A stretch of DNA of 64,000 nt from Microbacterium sp. JZ31 (GTDB taxonomy: Bacteria; Actinomycetota; Actinomycetes; Actinomycetales; Microbacteriaceae): positions 2,480,001 to 2,544,000 of the forward strand of contig NZ_CP017661.1 in NCBI RefSeq assembly GCF_016805985.1, read 5' to 3'. A program made the translations under genes and the position numbers. Shown here piece by piece: positions 51,962 to 63,203 of this stretch (position 1 is the first letter of the stretch; each line of letters starts with the position of its first letter). The notes under the pieces are model-generated. The model saw nothing but the letters and a program-made list of their open reading frames with translations. It was not told the origin of the DNA and did no database searches.

Positions 51962-54337
51962 TCAGCGCGGCTTCGGCTCCCGGCTGGGCGGCTGTCGCGG
52001 CACGGGCCCGAGAACGGGCGGCGCGGGCGACGTCCGCGTGACCGACTCCCCGGCGGCGAGGACGATCTCCTCGTCGAAGTGGCGGAAGGTGCAGCTCTCG
52101 CCCTCGAGGAGCGTGTAGCGCGCCCCGTCCGCGGCGACGTCGACTTCGAGCAGCGCGCCCCGGAACGTCAGCCGGAAGCACACGCGCTGCAGCGCCGCGG
52201 GTAGGCGCGGCGCGAACCGCAGGCCGCGGTCGGTCTCTCGCATGCCGCCGAGGCCGGCGACGATGGCGCTCCAGGTGCCCGCCAGCGAGGCGATGTGCAG
52301 GCCGTCGGCCGTGTCGCCCTGCGTGTCGGCGAGGTCGATGCCCGATGCCTCGTCGAGGTAGTCGAGGGCGAGATCGAGGTGCCCCACCTCCGCCGCGATG
52401 ATCGACTGCACGCACGCCGACAGCGAGGAATCCCGCACCGTAAGCGCCTCGTAGTACGCGAAGTTGCGGGCCTTCTCCTCCAGCGTGAACGCGTCGCACG
52501 ACGTGTAGAGCGCGAGCACGAGGTCGGCCTGCTTCACGACCTGCTTGCGGTACAGGTCGACGTACGGGAAGTGCTCCTGCAGCGGGTACTGATCGGGCCG
52601 CGTCGCCTCGAAGTCCCAGCGCGCGTGCCGGGTGAAGCCCGCGGACTGCGGGTGCACCCCCAGCTCCGCGTCGTACGCGATGGTCATCGCCTCCGCCGCG
52701 CGCGTCCACGTCTCGAGGTCGGCCTCCGTCACCTCGAGGCGACGGGCGACATCCGGGTGGCGGCGCGCCACCGCGACGCCCGCGAAAAGGTTCTCCCGCG
52801 CCGAGAGGTTCGTGTAGACGTTGTCGTCGGCGAGGGCCGAGTACTCGTCGGGCCCGGTCACGCCGTCGATGTGGAAGCCGCCGTCCGCGTCCCAGCGTCC
52901 CAGGGAGGCCCACAGGCGGGACGTCTCGATCAGGATCTCGGCACCCGCGTCTCGCTCGAACTCGACATCCCCGGTCGCGCGGACGTAGCGGCAGACGGCC
53001 GCAGCGATGGCCGCGTTGTTGTGGAAGGCCGCGGTGCCGGCGGGCCAGTACCCCGAGCTCTCGCGTCCGTCGATCGTGCGCCATGGGAACGCGGCGCCCT
53101 CCAGGTGCAGCTCCAGAGCCCGAGCGCGCGCGTCCGGCAGGATGTCGTGCCGCCACTGCAGCGCCGTGCGCACCGCACCCGGATGCAGGTACGTCAGCGC
53201 CGGCAGGACGAAGCCCTCCGAGTCCCAGAACGTGTGTCCCGCGTACCCGGTGCCGGTCAGGCCCTTGCCCGGCACCGATCGGCCCTCGAGCCGCGCGGAG
53301 GACTGGAACACCTGGAACAGTGCGAAGCGGATGGCCTGCTGCAGCCGGTCGTCCCCGTCCACGACGACATCCGCGCGATGCCAGAAGCGATCCAGCGTCG
53401 CGCGCTGCTCGGCCGCGAGCCCGTCCCAGCCGACGCGGCGCGCGTCGGCGACGGCCTCCTCCGCGCGGTCGCGCAGGGCCGGGACCGACACGCGGCTCGC
53501 GTCCTCGTGCCCGACGTACTTGATCAGCGTGAGCCCGGCGCCCGGTGCCAGCTCGGCCCGGATGGTGGTGCGGGCGAGATCGTCCGAGACCTCGGTGCGC
53601 AGCTCCACGTGCCCGGCGTCGCCGGACGTCTCGTGATCCATGCAGACGGCGACGTGGATCCCGCTCTCCCGCGTGCGGTGCACGAGCGTGGCCGAGTCGC
53701 CCTGCGTGTGGTGTCCGACAGCCGCGAACGCCGGATCGAGGGCATCCTGCACGCGCGGGTCTGGATGCACGGACGGCAGCGGCTCGTTCGCCACGAGCTC
53801 GGACTGTACGGCGATCGCGACCGGATGGTCATGCGCGGTCACGGTGTAGCGGATCGCCGCCACCGAACGATGCGTGAGCGAGACCAGGCGCTCGGACTCG
53901 ACGGTCACGGTCGATCCCGACGGGGACGTCCATCGCGTGCGCCGTCGGAGCACGCCGTCGCGCAGGTCGAGCTGCTGCTCGTGGAAGTGCAGGCGCCCGC
54001 GCCGCACGTCGAAGGGGTCGTCGTCGACGAAGAGGCGGATGATCTTGCCGTCGGTCACGTTGACGACGGCCTGTCCGCGAGCGGGGTAGCCGTACCCCGG
54101 CTCGGCGTAGGGCATCGGGTGCAGCTCGTGCACGCCGTTGAGGAAGCTCCCCGGCTCCGCCGACGGGTCGCCCTCGTCGAGGTTGCCCCGCCAGCCGACG
54201 TGCCCGTTCGACAGGTTGAAGACGGATTCCCGTCGCCCCAGGCGCGACTCGTCAAAGCCTTCCGCGCGAATCGACCAGGGCGAGACATCGCTCGCGTCGG
54301 TTCCGGGGGCCGCGGGCTCGATCGAGTCAGGCGTCAC
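51962..54337 (-). CDS. Glycoside hydrolase family 65 phosphorylase (maltose/trehalose/kojibiose type)
   Basis: A 791-residue protein of normal GH65 length. The N-terminal beta-sandwich begins WSIRAEGFDESRLGRRESVFNLSNGHVG. The (alpha/alpha)6 barrel has the motif GHTFWDSEGFVLPALTYLHP. The catalytic acid is expected in HIDGVTGPDEYSALADDNVYTN (Glu of PDEY, about residue 497), and HFPYVDLYRKQVVKQADLVLAL holds the phosphate-binding KQAD region. These enzymes phosphorolyse alpha-disaccharides by inversion to give beta-glucose 1-phosphate. Substrate cannot be decided from the sequence. It marks the return to core chromosome. Confidence 0.9.
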   Translation of the reverse strand: MTPDSIEPAAPGTDASDVSPWSIRAEGFDESRLGRRESVFNLSNGHVGWRGNLDEGDPSAEPGSFLNGVHELHPMPYAEPGYGYPARGQAVVNVTDGKIIRLFVDDDPFDVRRGRLHFHEQQLDLRDGVLRRRTRWTSPSGSTVTVESERLVSLTHRSVAAIRYTVTAHDHPVAIAVQSELVANEPLPSVHPDPRVQDALDPAFAAVGHHTQGDSATLVHRTRESGIHVAVCMDHETSGDAGHVELRTEVSDDLARTTIRAELAPGAGLTLIKYVGHEDASRVSVPALRDRAEEAVADARRVGWDGLAAEQRATLDRFWHRADVVVDGDDRLQQAIRFALFQVFQSSARLEGRSVPGKGLTGTGYAGHTFWDSEGFVLPALTYLHPGAVRTALQWRHDILPDARARALELHLEGAAFPWRTIDGRESSGYWPAGTAAFHNNAAIAAAVCRYVRATGDVEFERDAGAEILIETSRLWASLGRWDADGGFHIDGVTGPDEYSALADDNVYTNLSARENLFAGVAVARRHPDVARRLEVTEADLETWTRAAEAMTIAYDAELGVHPQSAGFTRHARWDFEATRPDQYPLQEHFPYVDLYRKQVVKQADLVLALYTSCDAFTLEEKARNFAYYEALTVRDSSLSACVQSIIAAEVGHLDLALDYLDEASGIDLADTQGDTADGLHIASLAGTWSAIVAGLGGMRETDRGLRFAPRLPAALQRVCFRLTFRGALLEVDVAADGARYTLLEGESCTFRHFDEEIVLAAGESVTRTSPAPPVLGPVPRQPPSREPKPR

Positions 54338-54440
54338 ATCTCGACGCTATCCGACCAGCTGTCGGCCTTCGTCCCTGTCAGCTGGACACCCCCGCGTCAA
54401 GCGGATCCGGAGTTCGCCATCGGAATGACAGAGTGGATCC

Positions 54441-54914
54441 GTGAAGAGTCCTATCGAGCGTCTCAGCGAGGCCGCCCGCGCACACGGCCTGACCGTCGCG
54501 GTGGCCGAGTCCCTCACGTCCGGTCTGCTCGCGAGCGAGGTGGGCAAGGGCGAGTCGTCGAGCGAGTGGTTCTCGGGCGGCGTGGTGGCGTACCAGATGC
54601 CGGTGAAGACCCACCTGCTGGGCGTGCCCGAGGGCACGGACCCGTGCTCGCCCGAGTGCGCGACCACCCTGGCATCGGGAGTCCGCGCGCTGCTGGAGAC
54701 GGACATCGCCGTCGCGACGACCGGCGTGGGCGGTCCCGATCCGGAGGACGGTCACGAGGCCGGCACCGTGTACCTCGGATGGGCGACCGCCGACGGATCC
54801 GGAGCCGATCACCTGCAGCTGGACGGCGGGCCCGAGGAGGTGCTCGCCGCCACCGTGGATCACGCCCTGCAGCTGCTCGTGCGCCTGGCGGAGGGCGCCG
54901 GCGCCCGAGGCTGA
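54441..54914 (+). CDS. CinA C-terminal family / nicotinamide-nucleotide amidohydrolase PncC
   Basis: A 157-residue single-domain protein. GLTVAVAESLTSGLLASEV near the N-terminus has the catalytic Ser of the AES-x-TGG-like motif, then WFSGGVVAYQMPVKTHLLGV and IAVATTGVGGPDPEDGHEAGTVYLGW. This is the PncC amidohydrolase family, which recycles nicotinamide mononucleotide. The canonical T-G-G after ESLTS is here S-G-L, a small deviation. Confidence 0.9.
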   Translation: MKSPIERLSEAARAHGLTVAVAESLTSGLLASEVGKGESSSEWFSGGVVAYQMPVKTHLLGVPEGTDPCSPECATTLASGVRALLETDIAVATTGVGGPDPEDGHEAGTVYLGWATADGSGADHLQLDGGPEEVLAATVDHALQLLVRLAEGAGARG

Positions 54915-54942
54915 CGGCTCCGGACCGTCGGAGAAGCCGGCA

Positions 54943-55935
54943 GTGGCGACGGGCACGCCGACCCGCGAACCGGACGACGCCGCGTCGTCGGCGCGGCAGA
55001 CGCAGCGGTACCTGCGACTGTCGCTCGTGCTGCTGATCGCGGTGCTCTTCATCGGCGTCGCGATCCAGACGGTCGTCGTGTCCTGGACGCCGCTGCGACT
55101 CGGCTGGCAGGTGCTGCCGTCCATCAGTCACTACTTCTACACGCCCGCGCGTCCCGTGTTCGTGGGCGTGATGATCGCGGCAGCAGTCGCGCTGCTGGCG
55201 CTGTCGGGGCGACGGACTCCGAGCGCGTTCCTGGACGCCGCCGCGATCTTCGCGCCGCTGATCGCGATCGTGCCGACCGCGATCTCGACACCCGCGTCCG
55301 GCGAGCTCGCCTGCGCGCCGGCGCCCTGCGTCCCGGCGGACATCCTGCCCACCGTCCGCGTGGGAGTCGCGACGTACGTCGTCACGGTGCTGCTCGTCGT
55401 GATCGTGCTCTCCGCGCTCCGGCGGCGGAAGCGGATCGCCGTCACCCGCTCGTTCGTCATCGTCTCGGCGGTCGCGGTGCTCACAGCACTGGGCCTGGCG
55501 GTGCTCGCGTTCGTCCCGGGCGTCAGCGACGGCTTCCCGTTCAACCTGTGGCCGATCGGCTCGATCCACTTCGCGGCCGTGCTGCTGTTCTTCGGCTGCT
55601 TCGCGGTCGTGCCGCTCGTCTACGGCTGGCAGCCGGCCGAGCCCGACGAGACGCCGCCGACGTCACGGCAGCGTCTGATCTACCGGCTCGTGGCCGTGCT
55701 GATGGGCACCGACCTGCTCTTCCTCGTGCTCGCCTTCCTCGCCCGCGGCCAGGGCTGGGCCCTCTTCGGCACGGTGCCCGTCGCGCTGATCGGCGAGGTC
55801 GTGGCGCTGCTGCTGTTCGCGTGGTTCTGGTGGGAGCAGACGCTCCAGCGCTGGGACGACGTGGTCGGCCCCTTCGCCCTCCCGCCCGCGGGGACGTCCG
55901 CCCCCACCGAGTCAGCCGGTCACGGCACGACGTAG
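54943..55935 (+). CDS. Multi-pass membrane protein, function unknown
   Basis: A 330-residue protein with about seven membrane helices (for example LSLVLLIAVLFIGVAIQTVVV, VFVGVMIAAAVALLALS, ATYVVTVLLVVIVLSAL). A loop after helix 3 carries LACAPAPCVPADI, two cysteines likely outside the cell and possibly disulfide-bonded. Similar in topology to DUF998-type proteins but I cannot assign it. The 3' end overlaps the convergent aldo/keto reductase gene by 16 bases. Confidence 0.8.
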   Translation: MATGTPTREPDDAASSARQTQRYLRLSLVLLIAVLFIGVAIQTVVVSWTPLRLGWQVLPSISHYFYTPARPVFVGVMIAAAVALLALSGRRTPSAFLDAAAIFAPLIAIVPTAISTPASGELACAPAPCVPADILPTVRVGVATYVVTVLLVVIVLSALRRRKRIAVTRSFVIVSAVAVLTALGLAVLAFVPGVSDGFPFNLWPIGSIHFAAVLLFFGCFAVVPLVYGWQPAEPDETPPTSRQRLIYRLVAVLMGTDLLFLVLAFLARGQGWALFGTVPVALIGEVVALLLFAWFWWEQTLQRWDDVVGPFALPPAGTSAPTESAGHGTT

Positions 55936-56852
55936 CCCGCGGCGCGGAAGAGCTCGTACCACTCCGGGCGCGTGAGCGGCACGTCCGAGCCCTGCGCGGC
56001 GGCGGCGACCCGCTCGGGCGTCGTCGTGCCAAGCACGACCTGCATGCGCGCGGGGTGGCGCGTGATCCACGCCACCGCGATCGCCTCGGCCGGCACATCA
56101 TAGGTCGCAGCGAGACGGTCGATCACGGCGTTCAGCTCCGGATAGCGGTCGGAGCCGAGGAACGGCCCATCGAAGAACCCCGCCTGGAACGGCGACCACG
56201 CCTGGATCGTGATGTCGTTCAGGCGGCAGTAGTCGACGATGCCGTCGTCGCGCACGACCGACTGGTCGAGACCCTGCATGTTGGCGGCGACGCCCTGGGC
56301 GATGATCGGCGCGTGCGTGATCGACAGCTGCAGCTGGTTGGCGACGATCGGCTGCGACACGTGCTTGCGCAGCAGGTCGACCTGGCGCGGCGTGTGGTTC
56401 GAGACGCCGAACGCGCGCACCTTGCCGGCCGCCGCCAGCTCATCGAACGCGCGGGCGACCTCCTCCGGCTCGACGAGCGCGTCGGGACGGTGCAGCAGCA
56501 GGATGTCGAGGTAGTCGGTGCCGAGCGCCTCGAGCGATCCGTTCACCGACTCGACGATGTGCTCGTACGAGAAGTCGAAGTACGGCCCGTCCTTGACGAT
56601 GCCCGCCTTCGACTGGATGACGAACTGCTCGCGCTCCGAGGAGCTCAGCTTGAGCGCCTCGGCGAACCGCCGCTCGCAGCCGTGCACCTCCGACCCGTAG
56701 ATGTCGGCGTGGTCGAGGAACGTGATTCCCGCATCGCGAGCGGTGCTCACGAGGGTGCGGACCTCGTCGTCCGACTTGTCCTGGATGCGCATCAGCCCCA
56801 GAACGACGTTCGGCACTTCGAGGTCGGTCCCGGGCAGCGTGAAGGTCTTCAT
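55920..56852 (-). CDS. Aldo/keto reductase
   Basis: A 310-residue NADPH-dependent (beta/alpha)8 oxidoreductase. GITFLDHADIYGS holds the catalytic Asp and Tyr, and KAGIV supplies the Lys within VIQSKAGIV. LDILLLHRPDAL has the active-site His, and AFGVSNHTPRQVDLL is a second signature; the C-terminus has AIAVAWITRHPARMQVVLGTTTPERV for NADPH binding. The group is of the YdhF/oxidoreductase type; substrate unknown. Confidence 0.92.
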   Translation of the reverse strand: MKTFTLPGTDLEVPNVVLGLMRIQDKSDDEVRTLVSTARDAGITFLDHADIYGSEVHGCERRFAEALKLSSSEREQFVIQSKAGIVKDGPYFDFSYEHIVESVNGSLEALGTDYLDILLLHRPDALVEPEEVARAFDELAAAGKVRAFGVSNHTPRQVDLLRKHVSQPIVANQLQLSITHAPIIAQGVAANMQGLDQSVVRDDGIVDYCRLNDITIQAWSPFQAGFFDGPFLGSDRYPELNAVIDRLAATYDVPAEAIAVAWITRHPARMQVVLGTTTPERVAAAAQGSDVPLTRPEWYELFRAAGYVVP

Positions 56853-56894
56853 GCGCCCAGCCTATGGGCGACGCCGGGCTCGGCGGCCGGGCCG

Positions 56895-57931
56895 CTACCA
56901 GCGGTCCGACACGCCTTCCCTCGTGGCCGCGCCTGTGACCTCGCGCAGGAACGCGACCTGGGCGACCATCGCCTCGCGCGCCTGCGGAGTGTCAAGCGCC
57001 AGCTGGTACTCGTGTCCGACGGTGTCGGGGGTGGTCGCCGCGTCGAAGAAGAGGGTCGTCACGGCGACGTCGTTCTCCTCGAGCGCCTGCACCCATTCCT
57101 CGTTCTGCTTCAGCAGCGGGTCGGCCGGGCCGGTCGAGACGAAGGTCGGCGGATACGCGGAATCGACGTGCTCGGGCAGGGCCGTATGCAGGAAGTGCTC
57201 GTCCTCCAGGAAGGACTTCGTTCCCGCGTACGACCACATCACGGTGCGCATGAAGAATCCGAAGGTCTGGTTGTCGTAGTTCACGGTCGTCGGATCGTAG
57301 GGCCCGCTGAACAGCACGGCGCCGACGACCTGATCCGGCGTGACGGCCGCGGGCAGTCCGGCGCGCGCCGCGTAGTCGGGCTGGGCGATCGCCATCGTCG
57401 TCTGCGCGGCGATGTGCGCTCCCGCCGAGTCACCGGCGATGACCAGGCGCTCCGGATCCACGCCGAACTGCTCCGCATGTGCGAGGACGTGCGCCATCGC
57501 CCGATCCATCTGCTCGATGGGCGTCGGGTACACGGCCTCCGGCGCATGCGTGTACTCGACGTTCACGACCGTGAACCCGTGCGAGGCGAGGATCTGCAGA
57601 TAGCTGCGCAGCGGCTCCTTCTGCCCGGCGATGAAGGCCCCGCCGTGCACCCAGAAGATGGTCGGCAGGGCCGCATCGGCATCGTCGGGACGGAAGACGT
57701 CCAGGCGTCCCTCGGCCGACGCACCGTCGTACACAACGTCGAGGTCGGCGCGGATGTCATCCGGCACGTACTTCGCGGCGGTGTCGGCGTTCTCGAGGCC
57801 GGCGGGATCGGGCGCCGAGCGGATGAGCCACACCGCGGGCCACGGACTGACGTTCCAGAAGACCACGCCCCGACGGCGAGCACCGCGATCACGCCGACGA
57901 CCCACAGGACCACGCGCACGAAACGCCTCAC
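56895..57931 (-). CDS. Alpha/beta hydrolase (esterase/lipase) with an apparent frameshift
   Basis: The hydrolase core is intact: FWVHGGAFIAG (oxyanion hole HGGAF), LVIAGDSAGAHIAAQ (nucleophile Ser in GDSAG) and later DPLL and GHEY for the Asp and His. The natural start is GTG 57931 with a membrane/signal helix (FVRVVLWVVGVIAVLAVGA), but this helix and the core are in different frames; joining them needs one extra G at the four-base run at 57868-57871. The start of the core frame alone would be poorly supported. Homopolymer error or mutation. Probably a secreted or membrane-tethered esterase if intact. Confidence 0.8.
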
Positions 57932-58006
57932 GCCCGTCGCCTCCCACGCGCGCGGATGCCGACGGGCCCGGGGAGGGCCGGGTCGCCGCCGGTGCTCACG
58001 GGCGCG

Positions 58007-58858
58007 TCAGGAGAGCAGCTCGATGAGCTGCGCCTTGGTCAGACGCGAGTACCCGGGGCGCTGCTCGGCGCGCGCCCTCGCGCGCAGCTCCGCCACGGTC
58101 AGCGACGACAGGCTCGACGCGTCGAACGGCGCGACCGCGGCCTGGGGCGCGCGCCGCCGCGGCGCGCGCTCCCGGGCGACCGCGGGCGCGGGCGCCTCGA
58201 TCTCACCGGACTCGACGTCTGCCGGGGTGAACCCCGCGGGCGTCTCCTCGTTCGGCGTCTCCTCGGCGGGGATGGACGCGGCGGCGGTGTCCTCGACCTG
58301 CCCCGCGTTCCCGCCCGCGGCCTCGACGGCGTTCGGCGCCCCGGCCGGCGCCTCGGTCTCGGTCGGGGCCCCAATGTCGCTGCTTGCCTCGTCCGGCGTC
58401 GGCGCCTCGACGTCGCGCGTCGCCTCGATGTCGCTCGGCGCCTCGATCGCGGTCGCCGTCTCGAGGGCGTCCGGCGCCTCGATCTCGCGCGTCGCCTCGG
58501 CGACCGGCGCTCCGGCCGTCGCCGCCCGCTCGCTCTCGCGCTTGTGCGCCTTCTCGACGAGCTTCTCGGCGGCCTTCTTCTCGGCCACCCTCGCCGCGAG
58601 CTTCGACTGGATCTTGCTCGTGGCCTTGCCGATCGCCGCGACGGCCGCCGACGCGGTCTTCTCGACCTTGCGCGGCTTGCGGGCGATGCGCTTCTTCGAG
58701 ACGTCGGCCGCTTCGGCGGCCTCCTCGGCGAGCGAGCGCAGCTTCTTCGCATCCTTCTTCGGCAGCGTCCTGCTGAGCTTCTTCGCGTCCTTGGCGGCGT
58801 CGGCGGCCGCGTCGACGGCGACCTCCGCGGCCCTCTCGGCCTTCGTCTTCTTCGCCAC
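58007..58858 (-). CDS. Histone H1-like / Rho-N (SAP-like) domain DNA-binding protein
   Basis: A 283-residue protein of three parts. The first 110 residues are Lys/Ala-rich and histone-H1-like (KKTKAERAAEVAVDAAADAA, RIARKPRKVEKTASAAVA). The middle (about 115-240) is acidic and Pro/Ala-rich (EAPDALETATAIEAPSDIEA) and presumably disordered. The last 35 residues (SLTVAELRARARAEQRPGYS then KAQLIELL) form a Rho-N/SAP-like helix-loop-helix that binds nucleic acid. The GTG at 58858 follows GGAAAGG. Likely chromatin-associated. Confidence 0.8.
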   Translation of the reverse strand: MAKKTKAERAAEVAVDAAADAAKDAKKLSRTLPKKDAKKLRSLAEEAAEAADVSKKRIARKPRKVEKTASAAVAAIGKATSKIQSKLAARVAEKKAAEKLVEKAHKRESERAATAGAPVAEATREIEAPDALETATAIEAPSDIEATRDVEAPTPDEASSDIGAPTETEAPAGAPNAVEAAGGNAGQVEDTAAASIPAEETPNEETPAGFTPADVESGEIEAPAPAVARERAPRRRAPQAAVAPFDASSLSSLTVAELRARARAEQRPGYSRLTKAQLIELLS

Positions 58859-58882
58859 GATGATGCCTTTCCGGTGCAGACG

Positions 58883-58912
58883 GGTGGGCGGTCCGGCGGG
58901 ACCTCCCACCCT
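58883..58912 (-). terminator. Imperfect hairpin between HNH gene and H1-like gene
   Basis: Left arm 58883-58895 pairs with 58900-58912 with one mismatch. Located 27 bases after the HNH stop, between it and the next start. Confidence 0.5.
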
Positions 58913-58938
58913 GGGTGAAACGAGAGGCCTCCTGCGCG

Positions 58939-59436
58939 TCAGGCGGCGAGTGCCAGGTACGGCTCCCAGCGCGGGTCCGTGCGCTCGGCACCCCGCACGG
59001 TCCACGCGGTGCCGTGCGGCGGGCGCGGCGTCATCCGCAGCTCCCAGTTCATCTCCTGCGGCGTGCGGTCGCCCTTGACGTTGTTGCAGCGCAGGCAGCA
59101 CGCGGCGAGGTTCTCCCACGAGTCCGCGCCGCCGCGCGAGCGGGGCAGGATGTGGTCGATCGTCGAGGCGGCCTTGCCGCAGTACGCGCAGCGGTAGGCG
59201 TCACGCCGCAGCACCCCGCGTCTGGTCACCGGGATTCGACGGGTCGTCGGCACGCGCACGTAGCGCGTCAGGACGATCACCGCCGGGCGGTCGTAGGCGG
59301 CCGACGTGCCCCAGACGGGTTCGTCCTCGTCGTGCTCGATGACCGTCGCCTTCTCGCTCATCACGAGCACCAGGGCTCGCTTGAAGGAGATGACCGCCAG
59401 CGGCTCGTAACCCGCGTTCAGTACCAGCGTGCGCAT
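58939..59436 (-). CDS. HNH endonuclease
   Basis: A 165-residue protein. The C-terminal half has the HNH core: DAYRCAYCGKAASTIDHILPRSRGGADSWENLAACCLRCNNVKGDRTPQE, with four zinc-binding cysteines as two CxxC pairs and the DH motif. The N-terminal strand region MRTLVLNAGYEPLAVISF is shared with many actinobacterial HNH proteins of this subfamily. Cellular target unknown; the core location suggests a housekeeping rather than a phage role. Confidence 0.92.
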   Translation of the reverse strand: MRTLVLNAGYEPLAVISFKRALVLVMSEKATVIEHDEDEPVWGTSAAYDRPAVIVLTRYVRVPTTRRIPVTRRGVLRRDAYRCAYCGKAASTIDHILPRSRGGADSWENLAACCLRCNNVKGDRTPQEMNWELRMTPRPPHGTAWTVRGAERTDPRWEPYLALAA

Positions 59437-59536
59437 TCCGCGTCCTCCAGGTCGGTCCCGGACGGCTTCCGGGATTCACGAACTTGCGTGCGCTTCGAGG
59501 ATCGAAAAGGTGTGCAGAGACGAGAAAAGGCGCCGT

Positions 59537-59665
59537 CTAGACAGACGACGCCTCCACGACCGCGGCGGACCCGCGGCTCGCGTGCACGTGATGAAAGAGA
59601 GCGTGGTGCCGCAGGACGTAACGCCCGAGCGCATCCATGGTGCGGGTGCGAGGTATTCGTTCCAA
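59537..59665 (-). CDS. Possible 42-residue small protein
   Basis: A frame starting TTG 59665, six bases after GGAAAGGAG (59680-59672), and ending TAG 59537. Sequence LERIPRTRTMDALGRYVLRH then a His-rich stretch HALFHHVHAS. No domain is recognised. It is about 100 bases upstream of the HNH gene on the same strand. The Shine-Dalgarno is one of the best in the window, which favours real translation; no homology can be judged here. Confidence 0.5.
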   Translation of the reverse strand: MERIPRTRTMDALGRYVLRHHALFHHVHASRGSAAVVEASSV

Positions 59666-59783
59666 CGGAAGCTCCTTTCCTCCCTCGTGACCTGTCGGCG
59701 ACGGGATCAGGGTAGCCCACGCGCATGACCGCCGCGCCCAACGCGGAGTGAATTCCCGCCCGTGTCGGTGACGTCCGGACGTG

Positions 59784-59816
59784 ACGACGCCCGCACCGGA
59801 TCGGTGCGGGCGTCGT
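59784..59816 (-). terminator. Hairpin terminator after M23 peptidase gene
   Basis: Perfect 15-bp stem (59784-59798 with 59802-59816), GAT loop, 25 bases past the peptidase stop. Confidence 0.8.
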
Positions 59817-59841
59817 GGAGGAGGATCCGGGTCGGATCAGC

Positions 59842-60738
59842 TCACATGGGCAGCCAGTAGAGCGGGTCGACGAGACCGCCGTTGACGCGGACCTCGATGT
59901 GCAGGTGCGGCGCGCTCGAGCGGCCCGTCGAGCCGACGTAGCCGATGACCTGGCCGGCCTGGACGCTCTGGCCGGGCGAGACCGCGATCGAGCTCATGTG
60001 ACCGTTGCGCACCTCGACGGCCGAGCCGTCGACGTTCGCATTCAGGACGACGAGGTTGCCGTACGCACCCGAGTAGCCCGCCGTGGCCACGACGCCGTCG
60101 GCGACGGCGTAGATCGGCGTCCCGGTCGCGATCAGCAGGTCGAGACCCTGGTGGCCGCGGCCCGAGCCGAGGCTCTGGCCGACGGTGTAGCCGCCGGGCA
60201 GCGGGAACGTCACGGAGCCGCTGGCGGCCGGCGCGGGCACGCTCGGCACCGACGCGACGGAGCCGTAGGTGGATGCGGCCTTGGCGGCGGCAGCGGCGGC
60301 GGCCGCAGCGGCAGCGGCCTGCTCCTTGGCGCGCTCGGCGGCGGCCTTCTCGGCCTTCGCCTTCTCGACCTCTTCGGGCGTCGTCGCGGAGTAGGACGAG
60401 CCGGCGAGCTTCGGAGCGTCGACCTCGGACGCGACGACGAGCGACTGGGCGGCGCCCGCGGCGACGTCGTGCATCGAGACGGCCTCGCCCTCCGACTGGA
60501 TCGCCGCGTAGGCGGGGAAGGCGACGCCGGCGATCAGCGCACCGACTGCGGCGACCGTGCCGATCGCGCGGATCGGACGGACCTTGGCGGCGCCGGCGCG
60601 ACGCGCATCGCGCTCCGCGCGACGGATCGCCTTGCGGACATTGACGGGGCGGGCGGGAGCGGCGGCCGCGCGAGCAGGAACGAGGCTGCTCGAGGTGTCG
60701 GCGTCGGGGCGCTCGGGCAGGGAAGCGTTTTCGGACAA
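59842..60738 (-). CDS. M23 (LytM-type) peptidoglycan endopeptidase, exported
   Basis: A 298-residue protein. The N-terminal 55 residues are basic and cytoplasmic, then AIGTVAAVGALIAGVAFPAYAA is a signal/membrane segment. An Ala/Glu-rich helical spacer (AAAERAKEQAAAAAAAAA) leads to the LytM catalytic domain: SLGSGRGHQGLDLL (HxxxD metal ligands), GNLVVLNANVDG and SAPHLHIEVRVNG (HxH). It should cleave peptide cross-links in the cell wall during growth or separation. The 265 bases upstream hold no gene; I looked for a ydaO-type riboswitch and did not see its conserved boxes. Confidence 0.9.
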   Translation of the reverse strand: MSENASLPERPDADTSSSLVPARAAAAPARPVNVRKAIRRAERDARRAGAAKVRPIRAIGTVAAVGALIAGVAFPAYAAIQSEGEAVSMHDVAAGAAQSLVVASEVDAPKLAGSSYSATTPEEVEKAKAEKAAAERAKEQAAAAAAAAAAAAKAASTYGSVASVPSVPAPAASGSVTFPLPGGYTVGQSLGSGRGHQGLDLLIATGTPIYAVADGVVATAGYSGAYGNLVVLNANVDGSAVEVRNGHMSSIAVSPGQSVQAGQVIGYVGSTGRSSAPHLHIEVRVNGGLVDPLYWLPM

Positions 60739-61005
60739 AGTAGATCCTCCATCGCCATGCGGTTCGGGTCCGCCGGCTCGTCAGCACTGGGTTGTCGGGG
60801 CACACAGTGTGCGATCCGTGGAACGACGAGCCGCTGAGGCGATTTCCCACGGAGCAACCCGGGAAGGGGTGGCCCCGGGTATCCCCGAGACTACGGGAAG
60901 GTAACGGAATTGTCACGCTCGGATCCGGATCCGCGCCTGTCAATCCTCTGGCAGGCGCCGCGAGGCGTGCCCGGCCCGCCCGTGGGACGCAGGCGTGACC
61001 GCCGA

Positions 61006-62963
<1,958 letters not shown>

Positions 62964-63203
62964 CCCGGTCGGGCGGCTCGGAGCCGCCCCGCGCGCGGTT
63001 CATGAGATTCTGCTGAGCCGTTCAGATCCGGTCGCTAGCGCGCCCGCGCGTTGACGCCGCATCGCTCGCTGTCAAATCGACGCACCCGCTTTTTCGGGCC
63101 GCCTCATCCCCGGCTATGTTCGTGGCTTTGGTGTCTGCCGCCGCGCCCGCCGCGCGCCCGGAAGGCACTCGTCGAAACGCACGCGAACGATACGGAACGA
63201 GTG

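Noticed and set aside
51399..53156. Long minus-strand frame running through the GH65 gene into the island border
   Set aside because: Most of it is out-of-frame translation of the GH65 gene; only its last part (51399-51647) has coding character.
55548..59078. 1176-codon plus-strand frame across several genes
   Set aside because: Runs opposite four well-supported genes and is a GC artefact.
60739..61005. Possible ydaO (c-di-AMP) riboswitch before the M23 peptidase gene
   Set aside because: There is a stem CGGCTCGTC/GACGAGCCG, but the conserved ydaO boxes are not visible. Position alone is not enough.
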